A stretch of DNA of 64,000 bases from Neisseria mucosa (GCF_013267835.1 NZ_CP053939.1:868001-932000), one strand, 5' to 3'. Positions 1-8,990 are shown, numbered from the stretch's first letter. Notes: a model not told the origin generated them from the sequence alone. Numbers and translations are program-made.

Positions 1-106
1 TTACTCATGATCGTTTTCCGCCACCCTGTTCAGACGGCCCCTCTTAAATGTGGAACGTAAACAACTGCAATGTTACCATACCTTCTTTTTGAAATCAGGA
101 GACAAC

Positions 107-460
107 ATGGACATCCGCTATCTTGGCACAAGCAAACGCTATTCGGAAGCCGTCGTGGCCAACGGCTTGGTTTTCCTCTCCGGCATGGTTCCCGAAAATC
201 CTGAAGCCGATGCCAAAGCGCAGACTGAAAATATTTTGGCACAAATCGATTCATGGCTCGCCCAATGCCAATCCGACAAGGCCCACATTTTAGAAGCCAC
301 CATCTATCTGCCCGATATGAACGACTACGCCGCCATGAACGAAGCCTGGGACGCATGGACAGCCCCCGAGCGCGCTCCGGCCCGCGCCTGCGTGGAAGCA
401 AAACTGGCCTCACCCGACTGGAGGGTTGAAATCAAAATTACCGCCCTTCAAATCAAATAA
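107..460 (+). CDS. RidA family protein (YoaB-like)
   Basis: This 117-aa protein has the single-domain YjgF/RidA fold. It resembles E. coli YoaB more than RidA itself: the stretch AQIDSWL, then ATIYLPDMNDYAAMNEAWDAW, then PARACVEA (holding the Arg usually used to bind the carboxylate of imine intermediates). RidA proteins hydrolyse reactive enamine/imine by-products of PLP enzymes; the substrate of the YoaB branch is not established. The ATG at 107 is chosen because AGGAGA lies 5 nt upstream; the open frame extends further upstream without a good start. It is followed by an inverted uptake-sequence terminator, so it is probably monocistronic. Confidence 0.9.
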   Translation: MDIRYLGTSKRYSEAVVANGLVFLSGMVPENPEADAKAQTENILAQIDSWLAQCQSDKAHILEATIYLPDMNDYAAMNEAWDAWTAPERAPARACVEAKLASPDWRVEIKITALQIK

Positions 461-472
461 AGCACAAATATC

Positions 473-526
473 AGGCCGTCTGAAAATGCCGCATTGACCA
501 AGCAAGCGCAGTTTTTCAGACGGCCT
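473..526. terminator. Inverted uptake-sequence terminator
   Basis: AGGCCGTCTGAAA and its complement TTTCAGACGGCCT face each other across a 28-nt loop, followed by TTTATTCTTTT. It lies directly after the RidA-family gene and before ttcA. Confidence 0.7.
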
Positions 527-588
527 TTATTCTTTTGCGGTACAATACCGCCCTTAAATTTTTCTATTATTTCAAAGCACAAACAGCC

Positions 589-1548
589 ATGTCCAAAAAA
601 ACCAAGCAAGAATTAGAAAACAACAAACTCAGCAAACGCCTGCGCCACGCCGTCGGCGACGCCATTAACGATTTCAATATGATCGAACCGGGCGACAAAA
701 TCATGGTCTGCCTCTCCGGCGGCAAAGACAGCTACGCCCTGTTAGACATTCTGCGCCAGCTCCAAGCCAGCGCACCGATTGATTTCGAACTGGTCGCCGT
801 CAATCTCGACCAAAAACAGCCGGGCTTCCCCGAAGAAGTGCTGCCGACCTATCTCGAAAGCATCGGCGTGCCCTACAAAATCGTCGAAGAAGACACCTAC
901 TCCACCGTCAAACGCGTGTTGGACGAAGGCAAAACGACTTGTTCGCTGTGCAGCCGCCTGCGCCGCGGCATCCTCTACCGCACGGCAAAAGAATTGGGCT
1001 GTACAAAAATCGCCTTGGGACACCACCGCGACGACATCCTTGCCACCATGTTCCTGAATATGTTCTACGGCGGCAAACTCAAAGCCATGCCACCCAAACT
1101 GGTGAGCGACAATGGCGAACACATCGTCATCCGCCCGCTGGCGTATGTGAAAGAAAAAGATTTGATTAAATACGCCGAACTGAAGCAATTCCCAATTATC
1201 CCATGTAACCTCTGCGGTTCGCAGCCCAACCTGCAACGCCAAGTCATCGGCGACATGCTGCGCGATTGGGACAAACGCTTCCCCGGCCGTATCGAATCGA
1301 TGTTCTCCGCCCTGCAAAACGTCGTTCCATCGCATTTGGCCGATACCGAACTCTTCGACTTTGTCGGCTTGGAACGCGGTCAAAACCTTAAACATGGTGG
1401 CGACTTAGCGTTTGACAGTGAAAAAATGCCGGAACGTTTCTCCGACGGCAGCGAAGAAGACGAAAGCGAAATCAAAATCGAGCCGCAAAAAGCCGAACGC
1501 AAAGTCATCAATATTCTGGCAAACAAACCTAAAACCTGCGGTTTATAA
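589..1548 (+). CDS. ttcA: tRNA 2-thiocytidine(32) synthetase TtcA
   Basis: A 319-aa PP-loop ATPase that thiolates cytidine 32 in certain tRNAs in the cytoplasm, using an Fe-S cluster. Visible are the PP-loop [15 protein letters not shown] near residue 40, the first Cys pair CSLC, and the second pair CNLC in CNLCGSQPN. These cysteines hold the cluster in the TtcA family. The acidic Lys/Glu-rich tail is ordinary for neisserial TtcA. The ATG at 589 ([10 protein letters not shown]) is preferred over the in-frame start at 535, which would add 18 residues overlapping a likely -10 (TACAAT at about 541). A perfect palindromic terminator follows. Confidence 0.96.
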   Translation: MSKKTKQELENNKLSKRLRHAVGDAINDFNMIEPGDKIMVCLSGGKDSYALLDILRQLQASAPIDFELVAVNLDQKQPGFPEEVLPTYLESIGVPYKIVEEDTYSTVKRVLDEGKTTCSLCSRLRRGILYRTAKELGCTKIALGHHRDDILATMFLNMFYGGKLKAMPPKLVSDNGEHIVIRPLAYVKEKDLIKYAELKQFPIIPCNLCGSQPNLQRQVIGDMLRDWDKRFPGRIESMFSALQNVVPSHLADTELFDFVGLERGQNLKHGGDLAFDSEKMPERFSDGSEEDESEIKIEPQKAERKVINILANKPKTCGL

Positions 1549-1560
1549 TTCCATTTAATT

Positions 1561-1604
1561 TTCAGACGGCCTTTCGGTAGCTATTTACCGAAAGGCCGTC
1601 TGAA
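1561..1604. terminator. Perfect 19-bp palindromic bidirectional terminator
   Basis: TTCAGACGGCCTTTCGGTA, a 6-nt loop GCTATT, and the exact reverse complement. The uptake-sequence arms are extended by 7 further paired bases. It sits between the converging ttcA and tetR-family genes, so it can serve both. Confidence 0.85.
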
Positions 1605-1639
1605 TATTCATATTTGAAATTTTTGCTATTCTTTTTTAT

Positions 1640-2218
1640 CTATTCTTTCCCTGACAAACCGTGCAGCAGCAATCCCAATACGTCTTGCGGCAACTTTTGC
1701 GGCGCGGCAGCATAAAGCGCGGCCAGTTGCGGATGGCGCATCAATATATCCGCCTGTCGGATGAACAGATCGATGAGTTCCACCGGCAAATCGGGCTGTA
1801 TCAGGCGGCGTTGTTGCAGGGTGTGGAAGAATCCGCGCATAAAGGCGTATTTTTCTTCGTTCAATTCGTGGAAAAACCGCTCCAGCTCCAAATCGGTGTT
1901 CTCCTCGATGTCGCGCAGGAAAGCGGCGGAATAAAGTTCTTCAAACGATTGTTTTTGCAGGGTAAACACAGCCTCGGCGGCTTCGCGCAGGCTGCATTGC
2001 CGTGCAAGCAGATTTTCAAATTCGGCACGGACGCGGTTTTTCTGCTCGGTAACAATTTCCTGCAAGAGCGCGTTTTTGCCGCTGTAATATTTGTAAAAGG
2101 TAACGCGGCTGACGGCGGCCTCGGCGCAGATGCTGCCTACGGATACGGCGGAAAAACCGTGTTCGCGGAACAGGCGGCGGGCGGTGTCGGCTATAGTTTG
2201 TTGTTTGCTGGCAGTCAT
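1640..2218 (-). CDS. TetR/AcrR family transcriptional regulator
   Basis: 192 aa from the ATG at 2218 (MTASKQQTIADTARRLF). The N-terminal helix-turn-helix is typical: SVGSICAEAAVSRVTFYKYY, then SGKNALL. The C-terminal ligand domain is not recognisable. In-frame ATGs at 2260 and 2275 would give 206-211 aa; none has a good Shine-Dalgarno, and 2218 was picked because TetR proteins usually begin a few residues before the first helix. It points away from the siderophore receptor gene at 2810, with a Correia element between them. It may regulate that unit, but this is only inferred from position. Confidence 0.85.
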   Translation of the reverse strand: MTASKQQTIADTARRLFREHGFSAVSVGSICAEAAVSRVTFYKYYSGKNALLQEIVTEQKNRVRAEFENLLARQCSLREAAEAVFTLQKQSFEELYSAAFLRDIEENTDLELERFFHELNEEKYAFMRGFFHTLQQRRLIQPDLPVELIDLFIRQADILMRHPQLAALYAAAPQKLPQDVLGLLLHGLSGKE

Positions 2219-2290
2219 GACGGTAGGAAGGTTTTGATTTTGTTCATAAAGGAGGTTCATTAAAGTTATCCGCAAGTCGGATACCCATCA

Positions 2291-2446
2291 TATAGTGGAT
2301 TAACTTTAAACCAGTACGGCGTTGCCTCGCCTTAGCTCAAAGAGAACGATTCTCTAAGGTGCTGAAGCACCAAGTGAATCGGTTCCGTACTATCTGTACT
2401 GTCTGCGGCTTTGTCGCCTTGTCCTGATTTTTGTTAATCCACTATA
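2291..2446. repeat. Full-length Correia repeat enclosed element
   Basis: 156 bp bounded by inverted ends TATAGTGGATTAAC and GTTAATCCACTATA, with the characteristic interior (CCAGTACGGCGTTGCCTCGCC near the left end, GTACTGTCTGCGGCTTTGTC near the right). It keeps the roughly 50-bp central segment (from about 2331) found in the long form, which in other Neisseria carries an IHF site; the short form lacks this part. TA flanks each end. It lies about 70 bp upstream of the tetR-family start. Confidence 0.95.
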
Positions 2447-2647
2447 TTTCCCCACGGCGGCAATGGCAATATGGCGGCGTTTCAGACGGCCTCTTTCCTT
2501 ATCCTCCGCTCCGTCCTACGGATGAGGACTGCCGGATGCTTGGCAGGCCAAATTCATGAAGATTACAGAATTTCCCTCCTCCAACCTTCTCCCCCAAATA
2601 GGAGAGGGATTTTTTTGGACGATTCACAAGATAAGAGGGGAAGTAAA

Positions 2648-2666
2648 GTGAATGATAAACACTTGC
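2648..2666 (+). promoter_or_regulatory. Candidate Fur box upstream of TonB receptor
   Basis: GTGAATGATAAACACTTGC matches 13 of 19 positions of the classical Fur box GATAATGATAATCATTATC, including the run AATGATAA. It lies in the AT-rich segment about 145 bp before the receptor start. An iron-regulated promoter would fit a siderophore receptor. Confidence 0.55.
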
Positions 2667-2809
2667 ATTCCTGTTTCTTATTTCTTATACTTTACATTAA
2701 TAGTTTGTTTTATGTAAATGTGTAAACACAAATATTTGCATACTGACGGAGAAATTGATTGCCTGATGTTCAATCCGCCCCAACGTATGCCGTCTGAAAG
2801 GATAAAGAA

Positions 2810-4855
2810 ATGCAGAAACCCGCCCTCCGCCGCCTGCCCCTATTGATTGCCGCCGCCTTTGCCTCCGAATGGATTTATGCCGCCGATGCGGCGCAAGATG
2901 CGGAACAGGTGCAGTTGGAAGAAGTCGTCGTCACCGGCGAACGCACCAACCGCAGCGGCTTTGAAACCGCCACGTCCAACCGCGTTTTCACCACGCCGAA
3001 CATCGACCGTAGCGGCCACAATCTTTCCGCGACCGACCTGCTCAAACAGACCGTGAACACAGTGGACTTGGGCAGCGGAAACGATTTGCCGACCGTGCGC
3101 GGCGTGGACGGCTCTGGTCCTGCCGTCGGTGCGGTGGCGTTTTTCGCGGGCACGCGGCCGCGCCTGAACCTGTCCATAGACGGCCGCTCCGCCACTTACA
3201 ACGAATACGCCTTCGGCACGCAGTCGCTGTGGGACATGCAGCAGGTAGAAGTCTTGCGCGGGCCGCAAAGCCATGTGCGCGGGCAGAACGCGGTGGCGGG
3301 CGCGGTGGTGATGCGTTCCAAAGACCCAACCGACGAATGGGAAGGCGCGCTGCGCTTGGGTTTGGGCAACCAGAAAACGCGCAACATCGCCGGCGTAGTG
3401 TCCGGCCCGATTGTGAAAAACAACCTTGCCTTCCGCTTGAGCGCGGAGCGGCAGCAGCGCGAAAGTTACGAGCCGTTCGTGTCCTACGAGCCGACCGGCA
3501 ACCCGCGCCGCGTGGAAAACACCAACGTACGCTTCAAACTCCTGCTCACGCCCGAAAACCATCCCGATTTTTACAGCCGCCTGACGCTGAACCACATCCG
3601 TTCGCGCGCGCCGCAAAACGAAATCATGGGCAACACCGCCAGCCGCCGTTTTTTAAAAGAAAAGCCCGTGTTCGTAACCGGCTCGACATCGGGCATCTGG
3701 GACGTATCGTGGCAGCTTAACGACTATCTGAAACTGGAAAACAAACTGGTTTACGGCCGCTACCACAACGAGCGGCTGCACCTGCCGATGACCGTCAGCC
3801 CGCAAGGCGTGCCCGCCGAACTCAAAGGCCGCGAACTGCAATGGGAGCCGGTATTGCATTTTTCCAACAAAGGCCGTCTGAAAGGCCTTGCCGGACTGCA
3901 CTACTTCCGCAGCAAACAAGACGAATGGGTAGATATCCGTAGCGTCGGCGGCCGCAACACCTTTGACGACCGCAACAGCGTACGCGCTCTGTTTGCCGAA
4001 ACCACATACAGCCCCAGCGAAAAATGGGACATCACGGCCGCCGCCCGCATTGAAAAAGAAACGCACAAACGAAGCGGCGGCAGCGGCGCGCTGCACCTCG
4101 ATTTAGACAAAGGTCAGACCGTGTTCCTACCCAAAATCGACATCGCCTTCAAACCCACCGACCAATGGGTCAGCGGCATCAAAGCCGCGCGCGGCTACAA
4201 CCCCGGCGGTGCGGGCATCACCTTCGGCCGCCCCGTCGTAACCTACACCTATGAACCCGAATATGTGAACAACTATGAGTGGTACACCCGCTGGCGCAGC
4301 GCCGACCGCCGCCTGCAACTCTCCGGCAACCTGTTCCTGAACCACTACCGCGACATGCAGCTTCCCTTCCATCTCGGCACCAACTCCGTCGTCATCCGCA
4401 ACGCCAAAAAAGTCCATACCTACGGCGCGGAACTCGCCGCCGACTGGCAGGCGACCGACAGCCTGAAACTCACCACCGGACTGGGGCTGCTCAACACCAA
4501 AATCAAAAGCTATCCCGACAGCGGCATCGAAGGCAACAAACTCGGCCGCGCGCCCAAATACACCGCCAACATCGGCGTGAAATACCTGAACGACAAAGGT
4601 TGGGAAGCCGGCGGCGACGTGCGCTTCTACGGCGGCTACTACTCCGCCGCCGACAATGCCGAATCAGGCAAAATCGGCGCATACAACCAAGTCAACCTCT
4701 ACACCGCCTACAACTTCAAACAAGGCCGCGTCTCGCTCTACGCCGACAACGTGTTCAACCGCCGCCGACCCATATTCATTTCCAGCGCCGACCGTCAAGA
4801 CGCACTCTACCAACGCCCCAGAAGCGTGGGCGTGAGCGCGGAATGGAAGTTTTAG
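2810..4855 (+). CDS. TonB-dependent siderophore receptor
   Basis: A 681-aa outer-membrane receptor. A signal peptide ends near residue 25 (WIYA/ADAA). A TonB-box-like EEVVVTG follows at about residues 38-44, then a plug domain (VEVLRGPQ motif) and a 22-strand barrel with the expected terminal Phe in SAEWKF. The motif YNPGGAG in the barrel recalls FyuA/PvuA-type ferric-siderophore receptors, but the ligand cannot be named from sequence. An AAGGATAAAG ribosome site precedes the ATG. Downstream are an unknown 132-aa gene and an MFS transporter, consistent with one uptake unit. A Fur-like box lies upstream. It contains an internal AAAGGCCGTCTGAAAGG uptake sequence near 3870. Confidence 0.9.
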   Translation: MQKPALRRLPLLIAAAFASEWIYAADAAQDAEQVQLEEVVVTGERTNRSGFETATSNRVFTTPNIDRSGHNLSATDLLKQTVNTVDLGSGNDLPTVRGVDGSGPAVGAVAFFAGTRPRLNLSIDGRSATYNEYAFGTQSLWDMQQVEVLRGPQSHVRGQNAVAGAVVMRSKDPTDEWEGALRLGLGNQKTRNIAGVVSGPIVKNNLAFRLSAERQQRESYEPFVSYEPTGNPRRVENTNVRFKLLLTPENHPDFYSRLTLNHIRSRAPQNEIMGNTASRRFLKEKPVFVTGSTSGIWDVSWQLNDYLKLENKLVYGRYHNERLHLPMTVSPQGVPAELKGRELQWEPVLHFSNKGRLKGLAGLHYFRSKQDEWVDIRSVGGRNTFDDRNSVRALFAETTYSPSEKWDITAAARIEKETHKRSGGSGALHLDLDKGQTVFLPKIDIAFKPTDQWVSGIKAARGYNPGGAGITFGRPVVTYTYEPEYVNNYEWYTRWRSADRRLQLSGNLFLNHYRDMQLPFHLGTNSVVIRNAKKVHTYGAELAADWQATDSLKLTTGLGLLNTKIKSYPDSGIEGNKLGRAPKYTANIGVKYLNDKGWEAGGDVRFYGGYYSAADNAESGKIGAYNQVNLYTAYNFKQGRVSLYADNVFNRRRPIFISSADRQDALYQRPRSVGVSAEWKF

Positions 4856-4891
4856 ACGAAGCTGAAATGATGGAGGCCGTCTGAAAAAACA

Positions 4892-4917
4892 TAGGTCGGA
4901 CATTTATGCCCGACCTA
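4892..4917. repeat. Small hairpin repeat after the receptor gene
   Basis: TAGGTCGG and CCGACCTA form a perfect 8-bp stem around ACATTTATGC. It lies between the receptor gene and the next gene and may attenuate transcription or stabilise the receptor mRNA end; there is no T-tract directly after it. Confidence 0.5.
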
Positions 4918-4951
4918 CCGTTTATTCCTCCAAAACACCCAAAGGAATCCC

Positions 4952-5350
4952 ATGCACTACTTTACCCCCGCCAAAACCCTGCCCGAAGGCACCATCTACC
5001 TGACCGACCTGACCCACGTCGCCGACTTCGCCGACTGGCTGGCTGAATTCGAAACCCTGTTAAACCAAAACCGCCGCTTCGCCACCGTCTGCACCCCCAT
5101 GCGGCGGCAGGTAAGCGACGAACAGCGCATTGCCGACCGTAAAACCTACATCGAATGGATAAAGGCACATCGGCCGCAACTATCCGAACGCTGCGCCGCC
5201 ATGCTCCTTATCGAACCCGACGCGGCGCAACTGGCGTTCTTCCGCGAACAATCTTCAAAACTCGGCCCCGCGCTGGGCGTGAACTACATCGTCGAAGCCG
5301 ACGAGCAAACCGCCTTGCTTCGCGCAGAAGAAGCGTTGAAGGCCGTCTGA
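4952..5350 (+). CDS. Unknown 132-aa cytoplasmic protein in siderophore unit
   Basis: Not recognised with confidence. The protein has no signal peptide or membrane segment. Its layout (a WL.EFE..L helix, RFATVCTPMRR, DRKTYIEWIKAHRPQLSERC, then hydrophobic AAMLLIE and a final NYIVEADEQTALLRAEEAL) suggests a compact alpha/beta domain, loosely like the small STAS/SEC14-type proteins of about 130 aa. AAAGGAATCCC precedes the ATG. It lies 96 bp after the receptor gene and 100 bp before the MFS gene on the same strand, so a role in siderophore handling is plausible from context only. Confidence 0.8.
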   Translation: MHYFTPAKTLPEGTIYLTDLTHVADFADWLAEFETLLNQNRRFATVCTPMRRQVSDEQRIADRKTYIEWIKAHRPQLSERCAAMLLIEPDAAQLAFFREQSSKLGPALGVNYIVEADEQTALLRAEEALKAV

Positions 5351-5450
5351 AAAGATACTAAACCTATTTAAATACAAATCAAGTATTGCCACCCAATATG
5401 TTCAGACGGCCTTGTCCCTTTATTTGCCTCATCTTCAAAAGAATCATGTG

Positions 5451-6686
5451 ATGTCCGACAATCAGACTTCCCCAAACTCACGCGACTGGCTGCTGCTTAT
5501 CGGCGGCAGCACTTACAAATTCACGCTGACCGGTTTTTATCTGGTCGCACTGGTGGCCATTTTGAAAAACCACGGTTACAGCCTGAACCAACTGAGCTGG
5601 ATTCATTTAATCGGCGGTATCGAAGCGGCGAAGGTGTTGTTTGCCGCGCTGATGGAGCGGCGGCCGGCGGGGCGGTTCGGGCGGTTTCGCGGCTGGCTGC
5701 TGGCGGCGACGCTGGGGCTTTCGGCAGTATTCGGGCTGATGGCCTGCACCGACATCACGCAGAACTTCCCACTGCTTCTGACCTGCTGCGTTTTGCTCTC
5801 GGCAATGTCGGCGGTATACGGCTGTGCGATGCTGGGCTTGTCATGCATCGTTCTGCCGCACCGCGAACGCGGTTTCGGCGGCGTGATCCAAACGATGGCG
5901 GCGCGCGGCGGCAAGATGATCGGCGGCGCGCTGGTGTTGTGGCTGTATCAGGAATACGGACAGACGGCGGCGGCCGGCTTTATGCTGGCGTTCAGCCTGC
6001 TGATGCTGCTGCAACTCTTGTACTACCGCGAGCCGGAAAGCCCGACTGCGCAAGGCAGTTGGACGGCGTTGGCGGCGCGGCTGGTTTCTTTTTGGCAGCA
6101 ACCTGAAACGGGCTGGCGGTGGCTGGTTTTGCTGTTTGCCGTTGCCGCACCGTATGCGTTTATGGCGGCAACTTTTGTACCCAAACTGGCGGATTTGGGC
6201 TTTACTCCGAAACAGACGGGCGGGATTCTGGCGGTAGGTATTCCTGTTGCCTGCCTGATTGTGACGCCGCTGTCGGGCTGGTTTTCGCGCAATTATCCGC
6301 GCCGCAAACTCGTGTTCCTGCTCTACGCGCTGCAACTGCCGCTTTTGGCGTCCATGACCGCCATCGATACGCTCGCACGTGTCCACCCTTGGCTGCCGCC
6401 CGCGCAAATCATCGCCCTGAGCCTGAGCTACACGCTGCTGCTGCCGGTGATACTGGCGTTGGTGATGGACAAATCCAACCGTGCCACCGCCGCACTCGAC
6501 AGCAGCCTGCAATTTTCCGTCGTCCTGCTCGGCAGTTACGCGGCCGGTTTCGCCACCCTACGGCTGGCAAAGGCTATTGGTTATACAGATGCGTATTGGG
6601 TTGCAGTGTACTTGGCCGTATTGGTAGGCCTGCTTTTATATTTGAATAGAAATTTATTCAATTATTCGGATCGTGATGCACAATAA
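5451..6686 (+). CDS. MFS transporter, probably siderophore uptake (RhtX/FptX-like)
   Basis: 411 aa with about 12 hydrophobic segments, starting WLLLIGGSTYKFTLTGFYLVALVAIL. The size, the topology and the position after a TonB receptor match the RhtX/FptX group, which carries ferric siderophores across the inner membrane as single polypeptides in place of ABC importers. The ATG at 5451 is chosen; the frame is open from a TTG at 5412, but this lies inside an uptake sequence and has no ribosome site. A general MFS drug exporter cannot be excluded, since exporters also sit in siderophore loci. Confidence 0.8.
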   Translation: MSDNQTSPNSRDWLLLIGGSTYKFTLTGFYLVALVAILKNHGYSLNQLSWIHLIGGIEAAKVLFAALMERRPAGRFGRFRGWLLAATLGLSAVFGLMACTDITQNFPLLLTCCVLLSAMSAVYGCAMLGLSCIVLPHRERGFGGVIQTMAARGGKMIGGALVLWLYQEYGQTAAAGFMLAFSLLMLLQLLYYREPESPTAQGSWTALAARLVSFWQQPETGWRWLVLLFAVAAPYAFMAATFVPKLADLGFTPKQTGGILAVGIPVACLIVTPLSGWFSRNYPRRKLVFLLYALQLPLLASMTAIDTLARVHPWLPPAQIIALSLSYTLLLPVILALVMDKSNRATAALDSSLQFSVVLLGSYAAGFATLRLAKAIGYTDAYWVAVYLAVLVGLLLYLNRNLFNYSDRDAQ

Positions 6687-6829
6687 TTCGCTTAGATATT
6701 TATCCATCGATTTTAATTGAGCGCGCCTCCGGATAATTTTTCATTTTATTGCACAATCTCTCATGAAAATATAACAAAACGTGCCCATAATACTGCCGTT
6801 ATTACACTCTTACATTCAAAAGGAACCTC

Positions 6830-7318
6830 ATGACTGCTGTTCTCATCGTTCTCGGCTTGATTGCCATTGTTGTCGGCATCTTAGGCACTATTTATCCCGC
6901 CCTGCCCGGATTGGGTTTGATGTTTGGTGGCGCATGGCTGTTGGGTTATGCCGGTGATTATCAAGTGTTTGGCTCGGGTACGCTGACCTTTTTGGCCATC
7001 GTTGCCGTATTCGGTACTGCGATGGACTATGTGGCGGGGGCATTGGGTGCAAAATATACCGGCGCAAGTAAAACTGCGGTTTGGGGCGCGTTTATCGGCG
7101 GCATCGTCGGCGCATTCTTCTCCATTCCCGGCCTGTTGCTCGGCCCGTTGGCAGGCGCGGCCATCGGCGAATTTATCGCACGCAAAGACACTTGGCAGGC
7201 TGGCAAAGTCGGTATCGGTACGTTTATCGGCTTTATCATCGGCACAGTGGCCAAAATCGGCTGCGCCTTGACCATTGCACTGACCATTCTGTTTGTTTGG
7301 TTGGCCTCGTTGTTCTAA
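6830..7318 (+). CDS. DUF456 family membrane protein
   Basis: 162 aa, almost entirely hydrophobic and Gly-rich, with about five membrane segments (ILIVLGLIAIVVGILGTIYP at the start and LTIALTILFVWLASLF at the end). This matches the small inner-membrane DUF456 family (YqgC-like) of unknown function. AAAGGAACCTC precedes the ATG. It stands alone, with an inverted uptake-sequence terminator 12 bp after the stop. Glycine-zipper-like stretches (GAFIGGIVGAFF, GPLAGAAIGEF) are typical of the family. Confidence 0.88.
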   Translation: MTAVLIVLGLIAIVVGILGTIYPALPGLGLMFGGAWLLGYAGDYQVFGSGTLTFLAIVAVFGTAMDYVAGALGAKYTGASKTAVWGAFIGGIVGAFFSIPGLLLGPLAGAAIGEFIARKDTWQAGKVGIGTFIGFIIGTVAKIGCALTIALTILFVWLASLF

Positions 7319-7329
7319 GACAAAACATT

Positions 7330-7366
7330 AAAGGCCGTCTGAATTTCAAGCATTCAGACGGCCTTT
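7330..7366. terminator. Inverted uptake-sequence terminator
   Basis: AAAGGCCGTCTGAAT, short loop, ATTCAGACGGCCTTTT. It lies between the converging DUF456 and YecA-like genes. Confidence 0.85.
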
Positions 7367-7387
7367 TCATTTCACTATTTATTTTTC

Positions 7388-8047
7388 TTATTTGCCGCAG
7401 CAGGCTTTGTATTTTTTACCGCTGCCACACGGGCAAGGATCGTTGCGACCCACTTTTTCGCCTTCGCGGCGGACGGTTTGCGGTTTATTGATGATGGCCT
7501 GCCAATACCAGTAAATATCCAGCAGGACGTGCGGCAAATCAGATTCCAGCTGGGTCAGCTCTTTTTCATTCAGATGCAAGATGACTTCACCGTTTTCCTC
7601 ATCGTCATAAATACCGCCCAAAGCCATAATCGGATAGAACAAATCTTCAAACTCTTCCTGATCGACTGCTTCAAACCAATCGGTAGGCACAATATCCAGT
7701 GCGTAAAGATAGGCGTTACACCATGTGTAGAAATCCGGATTGCCGGCTTCATCTTCATAAAACCACAAATCCGGCAGGATTTTCTCATTGAGCTTCATGC
7801 GCATATCGGCAGCCATTGCCATCACCAAACGCTCGATTTCGGTACGCTCTTTGGCATCAAACAAAGATTCTTCACCCAAAATTTCAGGCAGCCAGTTGGT
7901 CGGATTCAAAGCATCCGGACCGCTCAATAAAGCCATCATAAAACCCTGCATTTCATCACAACGCATGGTGTTGTGGGCTTCGGATTTGGCATCCAGCAAT
8001 TCCATCAATCGGCTGCGTGCCGCTTCATCAAAAGTCAGTATTTGCAT
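7388..8047 (-). CDS. YecA/UPF0149 family protein with SEC-C zinc motif
   Basis: A 219-aa cytoplasmic protein. The body is an acidic helical UPF0149/YecA domain ([33 protein letters not shown]). The C-terminus carries the SEC-C metal-binding motif [21 protein letters not shown], the same zinc knuckle that ends SecA and binds SecB or ribosomes. Its precise role is unknown; YecA proteins are linked to ribosome or SecA-type interactions. AAGGAACG precedes the ATG. It lies 34 bp downstream of the SpoU methyltransferase gene on the same strand and may share its transcript. Confidence 0.9.
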   Translation of the reverse strand: MQILTFDEAARSRLMELLDAKSEAHNTMRCDEMQGFMMALLSGPDALNPTNWLPEILGEESLFDAKERTEIERLVMAMAADMRMKLNEKILPDLWFYEDEAGNPDFYTWCNAYLYALDIVPTDWFEAVDQEEFEDLFYPIMALGGIYDDEENGEVILHLNEKELTQLESDLPHVLLDIYWYWQAIINKPQTVRREGEKVGRNDPCPCGSGKKYKACCGK

Positions 8048-8081
8048 TTTCGTTCCTTAAAATAAAATCGTATTATGGTTT

Positions 8082-8873
8082 TCAGACGGCCTGGGCATGG
8101 ATACGCTGCCGCATTTGTTCAAACAGACAAACCGTTGCCGCCATCGCAACATTCAAGGATTCGGTTTGCCCCAACATGGGGATTTTGACACAGGCTTCAG
8201 CCTTCTCTTTTATTCGTTCACTCACGCCGCTGCCTTCGTTGCCAAACACCCAAGCGCAAGATTGACTGAGGTTCATTTCATACAAACCAATATTGCGGCC
8301 ACCCAAAGCTGTTGCCCAAATTGGATGCTGATACTTTTCCATCCAAGCGGATAATTCCACTCGGCTGAAAATAGACAGCAAAAAATGTGCACCCATCCCC
8401 GCTCGCAACACTTTGGGTGACCAGATATCCACGGAATCATTGCTGCACACGATTTGCTTGACTCCGGCTGCCGCCGCACTGCGCAAAATTGTGCCTGCAT
8501 TGCCGGGGTCTTGTACCCGCTCTAATACCACGCAATCGTCGTCTGAAGGCAAGCCTGCCTGTTTCGGAATATCAATCCAAGTCATCACATCATCGGCATC
8601 GGTCAAACTGGTGATTTTAGACAGAGCTTCGTTACCGACCCAAGTAATTAATCCCTCGTCCAACTGCGCCGTAATTTCTTGAATTTCAGGATGTTGCTGT
8701 TTCTTTTCAGGCAGGTAAACCTGTTTGGGCGTACCGCCGCTTTGCAAATAAGTTTGCAGCAGATGTACGCCTTCCAATACGGTTTCACCGCTTTCACGCC
8801 TTGCTTTGGCCTGCGTCAAAAGACGGAATAAATGTTTGAGCTGTTCGTTTTGAGCAGAGGTAATCAGTTTCAT
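8082..8873 (-). CDS. TrmH/SpoU family RNA 2'-O-methyltransferase
   Basis: 263 aa. The N-terminal substrate-binding part holds LEGVHLLQTYL. The C-terminal SPOUT knot shows all three family motifs: VQDPGNAGTILRSAAAAG, FGNEGSGVS and IPMLGQTESLNVAMAATV. Such enzymes methylate a ribose in rRNA or tRNA using SAM; the target here is not known, and RlmB- or TsnR-like are both possible. A perfect TATAAT ends 8 nt before the ATG at 8873, so the mRNA may be nearly leaderless. An ATG at 8882 overlaps that TATAAT and is unlikely to be the start. Confidence 0.9.
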   Translation of the reverse strand: MKLITSAQNEQLKHLFRLLTQAKARRESGETVLEGVHLLQTYLQSGGTPKQVYLPEKKQQHPEIQEITAQLDEGLITWVGNEALSKITSLTDADDVMTWIDIPKQAGLPSDDDCVVLERVQDPGNAGTILRSAAAAGVKQIVCSNDSVDIWSPKVLRAGMGAHFLLSIFSRVELSAWMEKYQHPIWATALGGRNIGLYEMNLSQSCAWVFGNEGSGVSERIKEKAEACVKIPMLGQTESLNVAMAATVCLFEQMRQRIHAQAV

Positions 8874-8947
8874 GGAGCGCATTATAACTGTTTTGACTTC
8901 TTTGAAGCTATGCTTTCAGACGGCCTGACGGTTTTACTGCAAAAATA

Positions 8948-8975
8948 AAAACCCTTGCCATAAAGCAAGGGTTTT
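8948..8975 (-). terminator. Intrinsic terminator of rpoE-rseA
   Basis: AAAACCCTTGC and GCAAGGGTTTT pair around CATAAA just beyond the rseA stop codon, with an A/T tail on the minus-strand exit. It is not built from uptake sequences. Confidence 0.85.
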
Positions 8976-8990
8976 GCATGATTTCATTTT

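Noticed and set aside
1..8. ATGAGTAA-like start on the minus strand at the left edge
   Set aside because: Only two codons remain in the window, so it cannot be identified.
2471..2725. 84-codon open frame upstream of the TonB receptor
   Set aside because: It overlaps a promoter region with a Fur-like box and an uptake sequence, lacks a ribosome site and has no protein-like composition.
4952..5350. Possible siderophore reductase or lyase for the 132-aa gene
   Set aside because: No redox cofactor motif or catalytic pattern is visible, so no enzyme name is given.
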